From: Pseudarthrobacter oxydans
GTDB lineage: Bacteria; Actinomycetota; Actinomycetes; Actinomycetales; Micrococcaceae
DNA length: 64,000 bases
Reading direction: 5' to 3'
NCBI RefSeq assembly: GCF_034258515.1
Contig: NZ_CP139438.1
Span: 3,596,001-3,660,000 of the forward strand
The position numbers and the translations under genes were made by a program. The notes below the pieces were generated by a model. It saw only the letters and a program-made list of their open reading frames with translations. It was not told the DNA's origin and made no database searches. Below are positions 48,120 through 55,871 of the stretch, in pieces (positions within the stretch are counted from its first letter, which is position 1; every line of letters begins with the position of its first letter).

Positions 48120-49592
48120 TCACTTGCCGCGGCGGAGGTCGATGCCGAGGTCCAGGTCCGCGATGCGTACGGGCAGGGAGGTCTCGAGGGAGCGGTTGCC
48201 GGCGATGCCCACGGACACCGACCTCAGCCCGTCCAGGTAACCGGAGGGGCGGCCCAACTGGTCCTCGCCCGGACCGTTGAAGAGGTCCGAGAGCAGGAGC
48301 TCGTCGCCGCCGCCGTGTCCGCCTTCGCCGTTGACGATCGGCACCTCGTAGGCGGCTTCCCAGTGGCGCTGGACCACCAGGCGTTCGCCGTTGCGGCGGA
48401 TGGCGTCCTCTTCCTCCACCGGGGTGGCGCTGGGGTCCACCACAGTCTTCTTGTCCGTGCTGTGCAGCACGGCGGCGCGTTCCACGACTTCCAGCTCGGC
48501 GCGGCCCTCGGTGCCGTTGACTGCGACGCGATAGCCCTCCCAGGGGCTGTGGGCGTTCAGCGAGTAGCTCAGGCGGGGCCCGCCCTGGTACTCCACCACG
48601 AGTGCGAGGTTGTCCTCGATGGTGATGCCGCCGGTGAAGACGTCCTGGTCGCGGCGGTAGCCGTCGTAGTGCTCGTTGTCCAGGAACAGCGCCTTGAGCC
48701 GCTCGTCCTCCCGCAGGTCCAGCGCGAAGGGGTCCTTCGCGCTGGTGCTTGTTCCGGCGGCGGAAGCATCGGCGTCGGGCGTGCCGCGCTCCGGACGGGG
48801 GCCCAGGCCGCGCTCGGCGGCGTTCGTGTCACCGTAGAACTTCAGCCCGCCGGAGGCGAACACGCGCTCGGGGACGTCGTCGATCCACCAGTTCACCAGG
48901 TCGAAGTGGTGGGACGCCTTGTGGATGAGCAGGCCGCCGGAGTTCTTCTTTTCGCGGTGCCAGCGGCGGAAGTAGTCCGCGCCGTGGACGGTGTCCAGCA
49001 CCCAGCTGAAGTCGACGGACGTGACCTTGCCGATCACGCCGCTCTGGATGATCCCCTTCAGTGCGGTGTTGCGCGGCGAATAGCGGTAGTTGAAGGTGAC
49101 CACAACGTTGCGGCCGGTCTCGTGCACGGCCTGGGTGATGCGGCGGCAGCCCTCGGCGTCGATGGTGAGGGGTTTTTCGACGACGACGTCCGCCCCGGCG
49201 CGCAGGCCCTCCACGATGTAATCGGCGTGGGTGTAGTCCGGCGTGGTCACGATGACCCGGTCGATGTTGTTGGCCTGGATGAAGGCTGTGAGGTCCGCCG
49301 GATCAAAGGACGCAACGGGTCCCGGGGCGCCGAGTTCCTGGATGAGCTGCTGGTAGAACTCCACCCGGCCGGGGTTTACATCCGAGAACGCCACCAGTTC
49401 GGCGGTATCTGCGTGCTTGCCGAAGATCGCGCGGATGTACATCTCGGAGCGCCCGCCGGTCCCGATCAGGGCGATGCGGGTCTTTCCGCCCTGGCGGGCG
49501 GCAGCAGCTTGGGCGCCGGGAACGGCGTGAAGGCCGTCCGCGGACTCGGACCGGGCCTCTGAAGCAGAAGTCGACTCGGCTGTGTTGACCAT
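48120..49592 (-). CDS. Gfo/Idh/MocA-family oxidoreductase, first gene of the uronate-type operon
   Basis: A 490-residue oxidoreductase. RIALIGTGGRSEMYIRAIF is the cofactor loop, VVVEKPLTIDAEGC the catalytic EKP motif, and SGGLLIHKASHHFDLVNWWI the His-containing substrate segment typical of larger members. A charged, variable insertion (about residues 285-330, with Ala/Ser/Thr and Asp) separates parts of the substrate domain. It belongs to a different branch from the proteins at 20948 and 40256. The substrate is unknown. The ATG at 49592 begins a 35-residue variable N-terminus. Confidence 0.85.
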   Translation of the reverse strand: MVNTAESTSASEARSESADGLHAVPGAQAAAARQGGKTRIALIGTGGRSEMYIRAIFGKHADTAELVAFSDVNPGRVEFYQQLIQELGAPGPVASFDPADLTAFIQANNIDRVIVTTPDYTHADYIVEGLRAGADVVVEKPLTIDAEGCRRITQAVHETGRNVVVTFNYRYSPRNTALKGIIQSGVIGKVTSVDFSWVLDTVHGADYFRRWHREKKNSGGLLIHKASHHFDLVNWWIDDVPERVFASGGLKFYGDTNAAERGLGPRPERGTPDADASAAGTSTSAKDPFALDLREDERLKALFLDNEHYDGYRRDQDVFTGGITIEDNLALVVEYQGGPRLSYSLNAHSPWEGYRVAVNGTEGRAELEVVERAAVLHSTDKKTVVDPSATPVEEEDAIRRNGERLVVQRHWEAAYEVPIVNGEGGHGGGDELLLSDLFNGPGEDQLGRPSGYLDGLRSVSVGIAGNRSLETSLPVRIADLDLGIDLRRGK

Positions 49593-49673
49593 GAGGGTCC
49601 CTTTCGAAGGCTTAAATCCGGCCCGCCGGGCCGTTGTTCGGGGTTGATCCGGTTCTATGCTGACGAGGCGTGA

Positions 49674-49855
49674 GAAAACGCTTTCCGGATTCGTTATATG
49701 AGTTCTATCAACCGGACCGCCCATCCGTCAACCATTGGCAGCGTTGTGAGAAAGCGTTTTCTACCCCGGCGCGGCGGCCGCACGGGAAAAGCCGGGAAAA
49801 CCGTGCGGGAAAATTCGGGAAAAGAAGAGAAATCGCTTTCCCGTCCCGTTATATG
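49674..49855. promoter_or_regulatory. Operator cluster with two duplicated operator-promoter modules
   Basis: Operators GAAAACGCTTTC (49674-49685), GAAAGCGTTTTC (49750-49761, inverted) and GAAATCGCTTTC (49829-49840) lie in the 375-nt divergent gap. The first and third are each followed after 6 nt by CGTTATATG (49692-49700 and 49847-49855) with a likely -10 TATATG. Four A-tracts in GGGAAAA lie at 49784, 49794, 49807 and 49817. The rest of the gap (49856-49967) holds nothing obvious beyond the ribosome site. Confidence 0.7.
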
Positions 49856-49967
49856 CTTTCACGTACGACATGCTCTGACTAGTACGTCGACAAGGAGTTG
49901 GCCGGGTACCCCCGCCAGCGGACTGCGCCCGGGCCTGCCGGCTCCGGCGCTGAGGAAGGGGCCACTT

Positions 49968-51002
49968 ATGGTCAGGAAATCGGCTTCCGGCCGGATCGGC
50001 ATCGCGGATGTTGCCCTCAAGGCGGGCGTCTCGCACGCCACGGTTTCGCGCGTCATGAACGGCAACTTCACTGTTGACCCTGAGATCGCCGCCCGCGTGA
50101 AGGCAGCTGCGGCTGACCTGAAGTACCAGCCCAACCCGGTGGGACGAAGCCTGGCCCTCGGCAAGACCGACACCATCGGCATCGTGGTGCCGGACCTGGC
50201 CAACCCCACTTTCCAGGCCATCCTCCGCGGCCTCAGCCGGGCGGCCGCCCAGGACGGCTACCGCGTCCTCATCGCCGACTCCTTTGAAGTCTCCAGCGAG
50301 GAGTCCATCCTTGCGGGTGAGGCGCGGCGGCGCTGCGATGGCCTGGTCCTGTGCGCTCCGCGCATGAGCGACGCCGAGCTGGAAGAGCTGGCCCCGTCAC
50401 TGCGCCCGCTGGTGCTGATCAACCGCACCACGGCAGCCGCCGATGTTCCCAGCCTGGTGGTGGACTACGGCCAGGGCGTGCAGGACATCGCCGAACATTT
50501 GGTTGAGCTCGGGCATACCCGCCTCGCCTTCCTGGCAGGGCCTCCCCGCAGCGCGTCCAACAACCTCCGGCTCCAGGGCCTGGAGGCGTTCAAGGCCGCC
50601 CATCCGCATGTTGAGGTCACCATGCTTGAAGGCGGCTCCGATTTCGACACCGGCCATGGGTCAGTAGACGCGGTGCTGGAGAGCGGTGCCACCGGGATCC
50701 TGGCCTTCAACGACCTCGTGGCCATGGGCCTGATGAGCGGGCTGCACGAGCGCGGCCTTGACGTTCCCGGCGACATCTCCGTCACCGGGTTTGATGACAT
50801 CCCCTTCGCCAAATACACGACGCCGACGCTCACCACGGCAGCGGTGCCCATCACCGAGCTGGGGGCGGAGGCATGGCACCAGCTGCGGGCCCTCATCCGG
50901 AATGAAGCGAGCCAGACTCCCGGCAGCCGCTACCAGCCGAGGCTCGAAGTGCGGGCCAGCACGGGCCCGGCCAAGGCCGCCCGCACCGCGGTGCACGGCT
51001 GA
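49968..51002 (+). CDS. LacI-family regulator of the uronate-type operon
   Basis: A 344-residue repressor. The helix-turn-helix is IGIADVALKAGVSHATVSRVMNGNFTVDPEIAARV, and the effector domain has VPDLANPTFQAILRGLSRAA, INRTTAAADVPSLVVDYGQG and GFDDIPFAKYTTPTLTT. The ATG at 49968 has a GGAAGGGG ribosome site. It is divergent from the five-gene operon, with the GAAAACGCTTTC-class operators in between, so it very likely controls itself and that operon. Matching sites at 20885, 30817, 30840, 36526, 38804 and 38849 suggest a wider regulon. Confidence 0.88.
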   Translation: MVRKSASGRIGIADVALKAGVSHATVSRVMNGNFTVDPEIAARVKAAAADLKYQPNPVGRSLALGKTDTIGIVVPDLANPTFQAILRGLSRAAAQDGYRVLIADSFEVSSEESILAGEARRRCDGLVLCAPRMSDAELEELAPSLRPLVLINRTTAAADVPSLVVDYGQGVQDIAEHLVELGHTRLAFLAGPPRSASNNLRLQGLEAFKAAHPHVEVTMLEGGSDFDTGHGSVDAVLESGATGILAFNDLVAMGLMSGLHERGLDVPGDISVTGFDDIPFAKYTTPTLTTAAVPITELGAEAWHQLRALIRNEASQTPGSRYQPRLEVRASTGPAKAARTAVHG

Positions 51003-51009
51003 CATCCGC

Positions 51010-51717
51010 TCACGGGGCTGGCCGGGCCTCCGCCGGATCCAGTCCTGCTTCCTTGTAGTAGCCCTGGATGTGGGCGGCAACGAGCCTTGCCGCCCGTTCG
51101 CCGTCGTCATTCCTGATGGCGGCGAGGATGCCGCCGTGCTCCGACTTCAGCCGCGATGCCGTGTCCTCCCAGTCGGGGAGGCTGGAGGTGATCTGCGCGG
51201 CATAGCTCTGGATGGATTCGCGCAACGATCCCATCATGGCGCTCACGACGGCATTGCCGGCGGCGTCGGCCAGGGCAAGGTGGAACCGGACGTCCAGCGC
51301 CAGGAACTCGTCGACGGCAAGCCCTTCCGCGGCCATCTGGTCCAGCAAGGCGGCGGCTGTCTCCAGCTCCGGCGCGTCCGGCCTGGCTTTCGACGCGGCC
51401 CAGGACTCGAGGAGCACCCGGGTTTCCACGATGTCCGCCACCGGAAGGTGCTGGGTTGCAACGTGCAGCCGCAGGGCAGAGCCGAGGGCCGCCGTGGGAT
51501 CCGAAATGACCACCGTGCCGGCCTCCGGACCCGAGCCGACCCCGGCCCGGACCACGCCCATCGCCTCAAGGATCCTGATGGCCTCGCGCACGGACGTTCG
51601 CGAGACCTTCAGCTGTTCCGCAAGCGTGCGCTCGGCCGGAAGGCGGCCGCCCACGGTCAGCCTGCCCTCCGAAAGCTCATTTTCGATCCACGACAAAACA
51701 AGCTGGTGCGTCCGCAT
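51010..51717 (-). CDS. lldR: GntR/FadR-family regulator, LldR-like
   Basis: A 235-residue regulator with N-terminal winged helix (GGRLPAERTLAEQLKVSRTSVREAIRILEAMGVV) and C-terminal FCD domain (DFHLALADAAGN-like RFHLALADAAGN, ESIQSYAAQI, SEHGGILAAI with metal/ligand-binding His residues). Placement divergent from an L-lactate dehydrogenase gene with TGTGGT-N3-ACCACA palindromes between them fits LldR. Lactate as effector is inferred. The start ATG at 51717 (MRTHQLVL) precedes the domain without extra residues. Confidence 0.85.
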   Translation of the reverse strand: MRTHQLVLSWIENELSEGRLTVGGRLPAERTLAEQLKVSRTSVREAIRILEAMGVVRAGVGSGPEAGTVVISDPTAALGSALRLHVATQHLPVADIVETRVLLESWAASKARPDAPELETAAALLDQMAAEGLAVDEFLALDVRFHLALADAAGNAVVSAMMGSLRESIQSYAAQITSSLPDWEDTASRLKSEHGGILAAIRNDDGERAARLVAAHIQGYYKEAGLDPAEARPAP

Positions 51718-51730
51718 AGGGCAATGGTAC

Positions 51731-51774
51731 TTGATGTGGTTGGACCACATGGCCTACAGTGTGGTTAGACCACA
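51731..51774. promoter_or_regulatory. lldD promoter with two LldR-type operators
   Basis: Perfect palindromes TGTGGTTGGACCACA (51735-51749) and TGTGGTTAGACCACA (51760-51774) have centres 25 bp apart. They cover a likely promoter TTGATG (51731-51736) and TACAGT (51755-51760), spacing 18 nt. The TGGTNNNACCA core is typical of FadR-subfamily regulators. Confidence 0.8.
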
Positions 51775-51785
51775 GGAGGTCCCGG

Positions 51786-53177
51786 ATGCGGACCTGCCGG
51801 CCAATGGAGGACGCCATGACCCACACCATCCAGCCCAACAATCCGGAAGCAACTCCCGCACCGGACGCGACGGATATTCCGGCCACAACGCCGCCCGCCC
51901 CGTCCACTACCCAGGCACCGGCCGCTCCCCCGGCCGCCGCTGCCGTGCCGGCGGCGCTGAAGCGCCGCATCCCGAAGTACTCGGACCTGGCTCCGCTGAT
52001 GCAGTTCAAGAAGCCGGAGTTCAGCAAGGAAGCCCGGCTCAAGCGGGCCAGCACGGTCTGGGAGCTGCGGGACATCGCAAAGCGCCGCACCCCGCAGGCG
52101 CCTTTTGACTACACGGACGGCGCCGCCGAAGCGGAAATCACCCTTCGGCGTGCACGCCAGGCCTTCCTGGACATCGAATTCCGGCCCGGCATCCTGCGGA
52201 ACGTCTCCGCGATCGACCTCAGTACCGACATCCTGGGCAAGCCGTCCCGCCTTCCGGTGGGGATCGCGCCCACCGGCTTCACGCGGATGATGCAGTCCGA
52301 GGGCGAGTACGCCGGTTCCCAGGCAGCCGAGGCCGCCGGCATCCCCTACACGCTGTCCACCATGGGCACCGCGTCCATCGAGGATGTTGCCGCCGCCGCA
52401 CCGAACGGCCGCAACTGGTTCCAGCTGTACCTGTGGACGGACCGCGACCGCTCGCTGGAACTGATCGAGCGCGCCGCCAAGGCGGGTAACGACACGCTGA
52501 TGGTCACCGTGGACACCGCCGTCGCCGGCGCCCGCCTCCGCGATGTCCGCAACGGCATGACCATCCCGCCGGCGCTGACCATCAAGACTGTCCTTGATGC
52601 GTCCTACCGGCCCGCCTGGTGGTTCAACTTCCTCACGCATGAGCCGCTGACCTTCGCTTCCCTGTCCCGCTACACCGGCACCGTGGCGGACCTGATCAAC
52701 TCCATGTTCGACCCCACCCTGACGTTCGAGGACCTGGACTGGCTGCGCGAAACCTGGAAGGGCAACCTGGTGGTCAAGGGCATCCAGACCGTGGAGGATG
52801 CCCGCCGGGTTGTTGACCATGGAGCGGACGGCGTCATCCTGTCCAACCACGGCGGCCGCCAGCTGGACCGGGCCCCCATCCCGTTCCATTTGCTCCCCGA
52901 GGTCAAGGAAGCCTTCACCAAGGACAACACGGATGCGGCGATCATGCTGGACACCGGCATCATGAGCGGCGCGGACATCGTGGCAGCCCTCGCCCTGGGC
53001 GCCGACTTCACGCTGATCGGCCGCGCTTACCTGTACGGCCTGATGGCCGGCGGCCGGGCGGGCGTTGACCGCACCCTGCAGATCCTCGAGAAGGACATGG
53101 CCCGCACCATGGCGCTGCTGGGCGCCAGCAAGATCTCCGAGCTGACCCCGGACCACGTGCGCCTGCTCAACAACTAA
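51786..53177 (+). CDS. lldD: FMN-dependent L-lactate dehydrogenase
   Basis: A 463-residue alpha-hydroxy-acid dehydrogenase that oxidises L-lactate to pyruvate at the membrane and passes electrons to quinones. The active-site stretch is [13 protein letters not shown] (His near residue 354). FMN contacts are in [20 protein letters not shown] and [14 protein letters not shown] Pro/Ala-rich N-terminal extension of about 55 residues precedes the barrel. AGGAGG lies 6 nt before the ATG at 51786; other ATGs occur at 51804 and 51816. It could finish the lactate formed from rhamnose by RhaEW. Confidence 0.92.
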   Translation: MRTCRPMEDAMTHTIQPNNPEATPAPDATDIPATTPPAPSTTQAPAAPPAAAAVPAALKRRIPKYSDLAPLMQFKKPEFSKEARLKRASTVWELRDIAKRRTPQAPFDYTDGAAEAEITLRRARQAFLDIEFRPGILRNVSAIDLSTDILGKPSRLPVGIAPTGFTRMMQSEGEYAGSQAAEAAGIPYTLSTMGTASIEDVAAAAPNGRNWFQLYLWTDRDRSLELIERAAKAGNDTLMVTVDTAVAGARLRDVRNGMTIPPALTIKTVLDASYRPAWWFNFLTHEPLTFASLSRYTGTVADLINSMFDPTLTFEDLDWLRETWKGNLVVKGIQTVEDARRVVDHGADGVILSNHGGRQLDRAPIPFHLLPEVKEAFTKDNTDAAIMLDTGIMSGADIVAALALGADFTLIGRAYLYGLMAGGRAGVDRTLQILEKDMARTMALLGASKISELTPDHVRLLNN

Positions 53178-53188
53178 GCCCCGCCCGA

Positions 53189-53246
53189 CTGGCTCGCAGT
53201 TAACGCACCGAAATCCGGATTTGAATGCGTCAACTGCGAGTCAGTT
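53189..53246. repeat. Long hairpin between convergent genes, same geometry as 43557-43614
   Basis: Arms 53189-53208 and 53227-53246 (20 nt each, 18 of 20 paired) are separated by 18 nt. The arm sequence differs from the 43.6 kb element but arm and loop lengths are identical. It lies between lldD and the ArsR gene and may terminate both. Confidence 0.7.
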
Positions 53247-53256
53247 GGATTAAGAG

Positions 53257-53850
53257 CTACTTCTTCCGGCCGAACTTCGGCAGGTTGGGGAGGTTGGCCA
53301 GGAGATCCGCGGCCTTGGTGGCGGCGCGCCCCACGGTCCTGCCGATCTGCTGGGGCACGCTGTCATCACTCAGTGGCGCGGTGGTTCCGCCGGGAATCAC
53401 GACGGCGGGACTCAGGTCCGCACCGTCCCTCGCCAAGACTCCGGCGGACACAGCCTCGGCCGCTACTGCGCCGGCGGTCGCGGCCTCCTTGTGTGCGGCA
53501 GCCGCCTTCCTGGCTTGCGCGGGCGCAGGTTCGGCCCGCTTGGCGTCAGTGGCCGCGCCGGCTGCCGCAGCCGGCGCCGGTGCCGCCGAACCGACGTCGA
53601 GCGTTTCCAGCCAGCTGGCAATCCCCTCCAGCGGCTTACGGTTCAGTGCGTAGTAGCGCTTCTGCCCCTGGGCCCTCATGCTCACCAGCTGGGCTTCGCG
53701 GAGGACTTTGAGGTGCTTGGAAATGGTGGGCTGGCTTGCCGCCAGTTCCTCCACCAGTTCGCCCACGGCCTTGTCTCCGGAACGGAGGGAGACGAGGATG
53801 TCCCGCCGGGTCGATTCCGCTATGACGGCAAATACGTCGTCTGTCACCAT
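53257..53850 (-). CDS. ArsR-family regulator with long Ala-rich tail
   Basis: A 197-residue protein. Residues 1-80 are a winged helix (FAVIAESTRRDILVSLRSGDKAVGELVEELAASQPTISKHLKVLREAQLV). No Cys metal ligands are present, so it is not a classical metal sensor. Residues about 90-197 are Ala/Pro-rich with scattered charges and end NLPNLPKFGRKK, which is unusual for ArsR proteins of about 110 residues. The ATG at 53850 (MVTDDVFAVI) fits the domain start better than upstream codons. Target unknown. Confidence 0.8.
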   Translation of the reverse strand: MVTDDVFAVIAESTRRDILVSLRSGDKAVGELVEELAASQPTISKHLKVLREAQLVSMRAQGQKRYYALNRKPLEGIASWLETLDVGSAAPAPAAAAGAATDAKRAEPAPAQARKAAAAHKEAATAGAVAAEAVSAGVLARDGADLSPAVVIPGGTTAPLSDDSVPQQIGRTVGRAATKAADLLANLPNLPKFGRKK

Positions 53851-54003
53851 GCCTCCCACCCTAGCGACATATACGCCCAAAGGCATCAACTATTTCGGCC
53901 GGTACCCGTCACCATTGCCCCGGTTTCCCGGCAGTGCTAGAACGGTGTCACTGCTGCCCGGATTCCCGCGCGGCGGCCACCACGGTTTGAGGGGTGGGTG
54001 GTG

Positions 54004-54507
54004 ATGGAGTTCCTTCGCCAGCAACTGTTCAATATCATCGCGTTCGTGTTCCTGGGCCTTTTCGTGGCGGTCTGGGGCGCGGTGCTGCTGCGCGTCGGAT
54101 TCTGGGTGCCGGACGGACGCACGGTGGCGCCGCCGCTCAACGGGGCCCTGGTCACGGCGGCCGGAGTCCTCGCCACGTCGTTGAGTTCGCTGACCGCATC
54201 GGCGCTCGGTTTCACCATCGCCGAGGTCCGCCGTGAGGAGTCCGGGCAGGACACCCGCCGGCCATCAGGTCCGGGGGCGCCGGGAAGCTCAACGGCGATC
54301 AACCCGTCCGACGTCACCGCCAGGCTGTCCGGGCGGATCATTGCAGCGATCCTGGTCTACCTCGCCGTGGGCCTGGCTGTCCTGTTGCTCTGGCTGGCCA
54401 AAGGGACGGCATCAACGGACCTGATCGGCGCTTTCGCTTTGTCCCTGCTGGGCTGGCTCATCGGCGCTGCCGGGGTGGTGTTCCAGACGGAAAAGCCGAG
54501 CAGCTGA
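54004..54507 (+). CDS. Hypothetical membrane protein
   Basis: A 167-residue protein with about four spans: LFNIIAFVFLGLFVAVWGAVLLRVGF, ALVTAAGVLATSLSSLTASALGF, IIAAILVYLAVGLAVLLLWLA and LIGAFALSLLGWLIGAAGVVF. A cytoplasmic loop EVRREESGQDTRRPSG follows the second. Two GTG codons immediately precede the ATG and could also serve as start. I do not recognise a family or function. The 153 nt before it hold no clear signal. Confidence 0.65.
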   Translation: MEFLRQQLFNIIAFVFLGLFVAVWGAVLLRVGFWVPDGRTVAPPLNGALVTAAGVLATSLSSLTASALGFTIAEVRREESGQDTRRPSGPGAPGSSTAINPSDVTARLSGRIIAAILVYLAVGLAVLLLWLAKGTASTDLIGAFALSLLGWLIGAAGVVFQTEKPSS

Positions 54508-54556
54508 CCAGGCAATCAGCGCAAGGAAGTTGAACCGGCACCGGTCGAACCGGCGG

Positions 54557-55768
54557 TCAGTCGAACCAGGGGTCCAGCCCGTGGAGCGGGAAGACTGCCT
54601 TCCTCGTGGCCATGACAGTCCTGTCCACGGCATCGTTGGGGTCGAAGCCCACTTCCCAGGACCGCCACCACAGTTCCACGTCGTCGCCCATCAGGAGGGG
54701 GGCGTCCCTGCCGAATTTTGCCAGGACATAGGCGCGCCAGTCCTCCGGGACGGGAGTGCGCAGCGGCACGGGCCGCCCTGACGCGATGGCAATCAGGTGG
54801 CTCCAGGACCGCGGGACCACGTCCGTAACGTTGTACCCGCCGCCCCCGGTGGCGATCCAGCGGTTGTCGCAGTGCCGGGCGGCGAGACTGCCGACGGCGG
54901 AGGCGGCCTCCCGCTGCCCGTCAACGCTGAGGTTGAGGTGTGTCAGCGGGTCCGTGCGGTGGGAGTCGCACCCGTGCTGGCTGACGATCACCTCCGGCTG
55001 GAAAGCGGCCACCAGCTGCGGCACCACCGCGTGGAAGGCGCGAAGCCAGCCGGCATCCCCCGTCCCTGACGGCAGGGCGACATTCACCGCCGTCCCCTCG
55101 GCCTGCGGACCGCCGATCTCATTGGCGAATCCGGTTCCGGGGAAGAGCGTAAGGCCGCTCTCGTGCAGCGAAATGGTGAGCACACGGGGATCATTCCAGA
55201 AGATGCTCTCCGTCCCGTCCCCGTGGTGGGCGTCGACGTCGATATATGCCACCTTGCTGATGCCGCCGTCGAGCAGCTTCTGCACGGCGAGTGCAGCGTC
55301 GTTATAGATGCAGAACCCGCTGGCCCGTTCGCGGGCGGCATGGTGCATGCCGCCGCCGAAGTTAACCGCGTGCAGCGCGGAGCCGTCCAGGATCCGGGAA
55401 GCGGACAGCAGCGAACCGCCGGCCAGCCGGGCTGCCGCCTCATGCATGCCGGCGAAGGCGGGATCGTCTTCCGTGCCCAGCCCGCGGGCCTCATCGGGCT
55501 CCGCTGGGTTGGCGCTGACCCTGCGGACCGCCGCAACAAAGTCTGCGGAATGCACCGACTCCAGCGCGGCGTCGTCCGCCACTTCGGGCGCTTCCACCAC
55601 GACGTGGTCCAGGCCGAACAAACCCAGGCTGCCGGCCAGGCGGGCTGTCAGGTCCATCCGCTCCGGCGCCATCGGATGGCCCGGACCGAAATTGTAGGCA
55701 GTCATGTCAGAACTCCACGCCACCACCGTTGGGGGCGCGGGCTGGCTGAGACCCGGGAGGTATGTCAT
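54557..55768 (-). CDS. acuC: Acetoin utilisation protein AcuC (histone-deacetylase family)
   Basis: A 403-residue zinc deacetylase. YNFGPGHPMAPERMDLT, HAVNFGGGMHHA (tandem His), YIDVDAHHGDGTESIFW (Asp and His zinc ligands), and QHGCDSHRTDPLTH (second Asp) are all intact. The family deacetylates acetyl-CoA synthetase in Bacillus. The substrate here is inferred. It is a single gene, and an in-frame ATG one codon upstream (55771) is an alternative start. Confidence 0.92.
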   Translation of the reverse strand: MTYLPGLSQPAPPTVVAWSSDMTAYNFGPGHPMAPERMDLTARLAGSLGLFGLDHVVVEAPEVADDAALESVHSADFVAAVRRVSANPAEPDEARGLGTEDDPAFAGMHEAAARLAGGSLLSASRILDGSALHAVNFGGGMHHAARERASGFCIYNDAALAVQKLLDGGISKVAYIDVDAHHGDGTESIFWNDPRVLTISLHESGLTLFPGTGFANEIGGPQAEGTAVNVALPSGTGDAGWLRAFHAVVPQLVAAFQPEVIVSQHGCDSHRTDPLTHLNLSVDGQREAASAVGSLAARHCDNRWIATGGGGYNVTDVVPRSWSHLIAIASGRPVPLRTPVPEDWRAYVLAKFGRDAPLLMGDDVELWWRSWEVGFDPNDAVDRTVMATRKAVFPLHGLDPWFD

Positions 55769-55871
55769 CAATCACAGGCTACCTGAGCGGGCGGCCCCTC
55801 CTGCCCGGCCATAACGCCGCATTAGTGGTTTACTACTGAGGGAAGCAGTTTCTACCGAGGAAAAGCCACAC

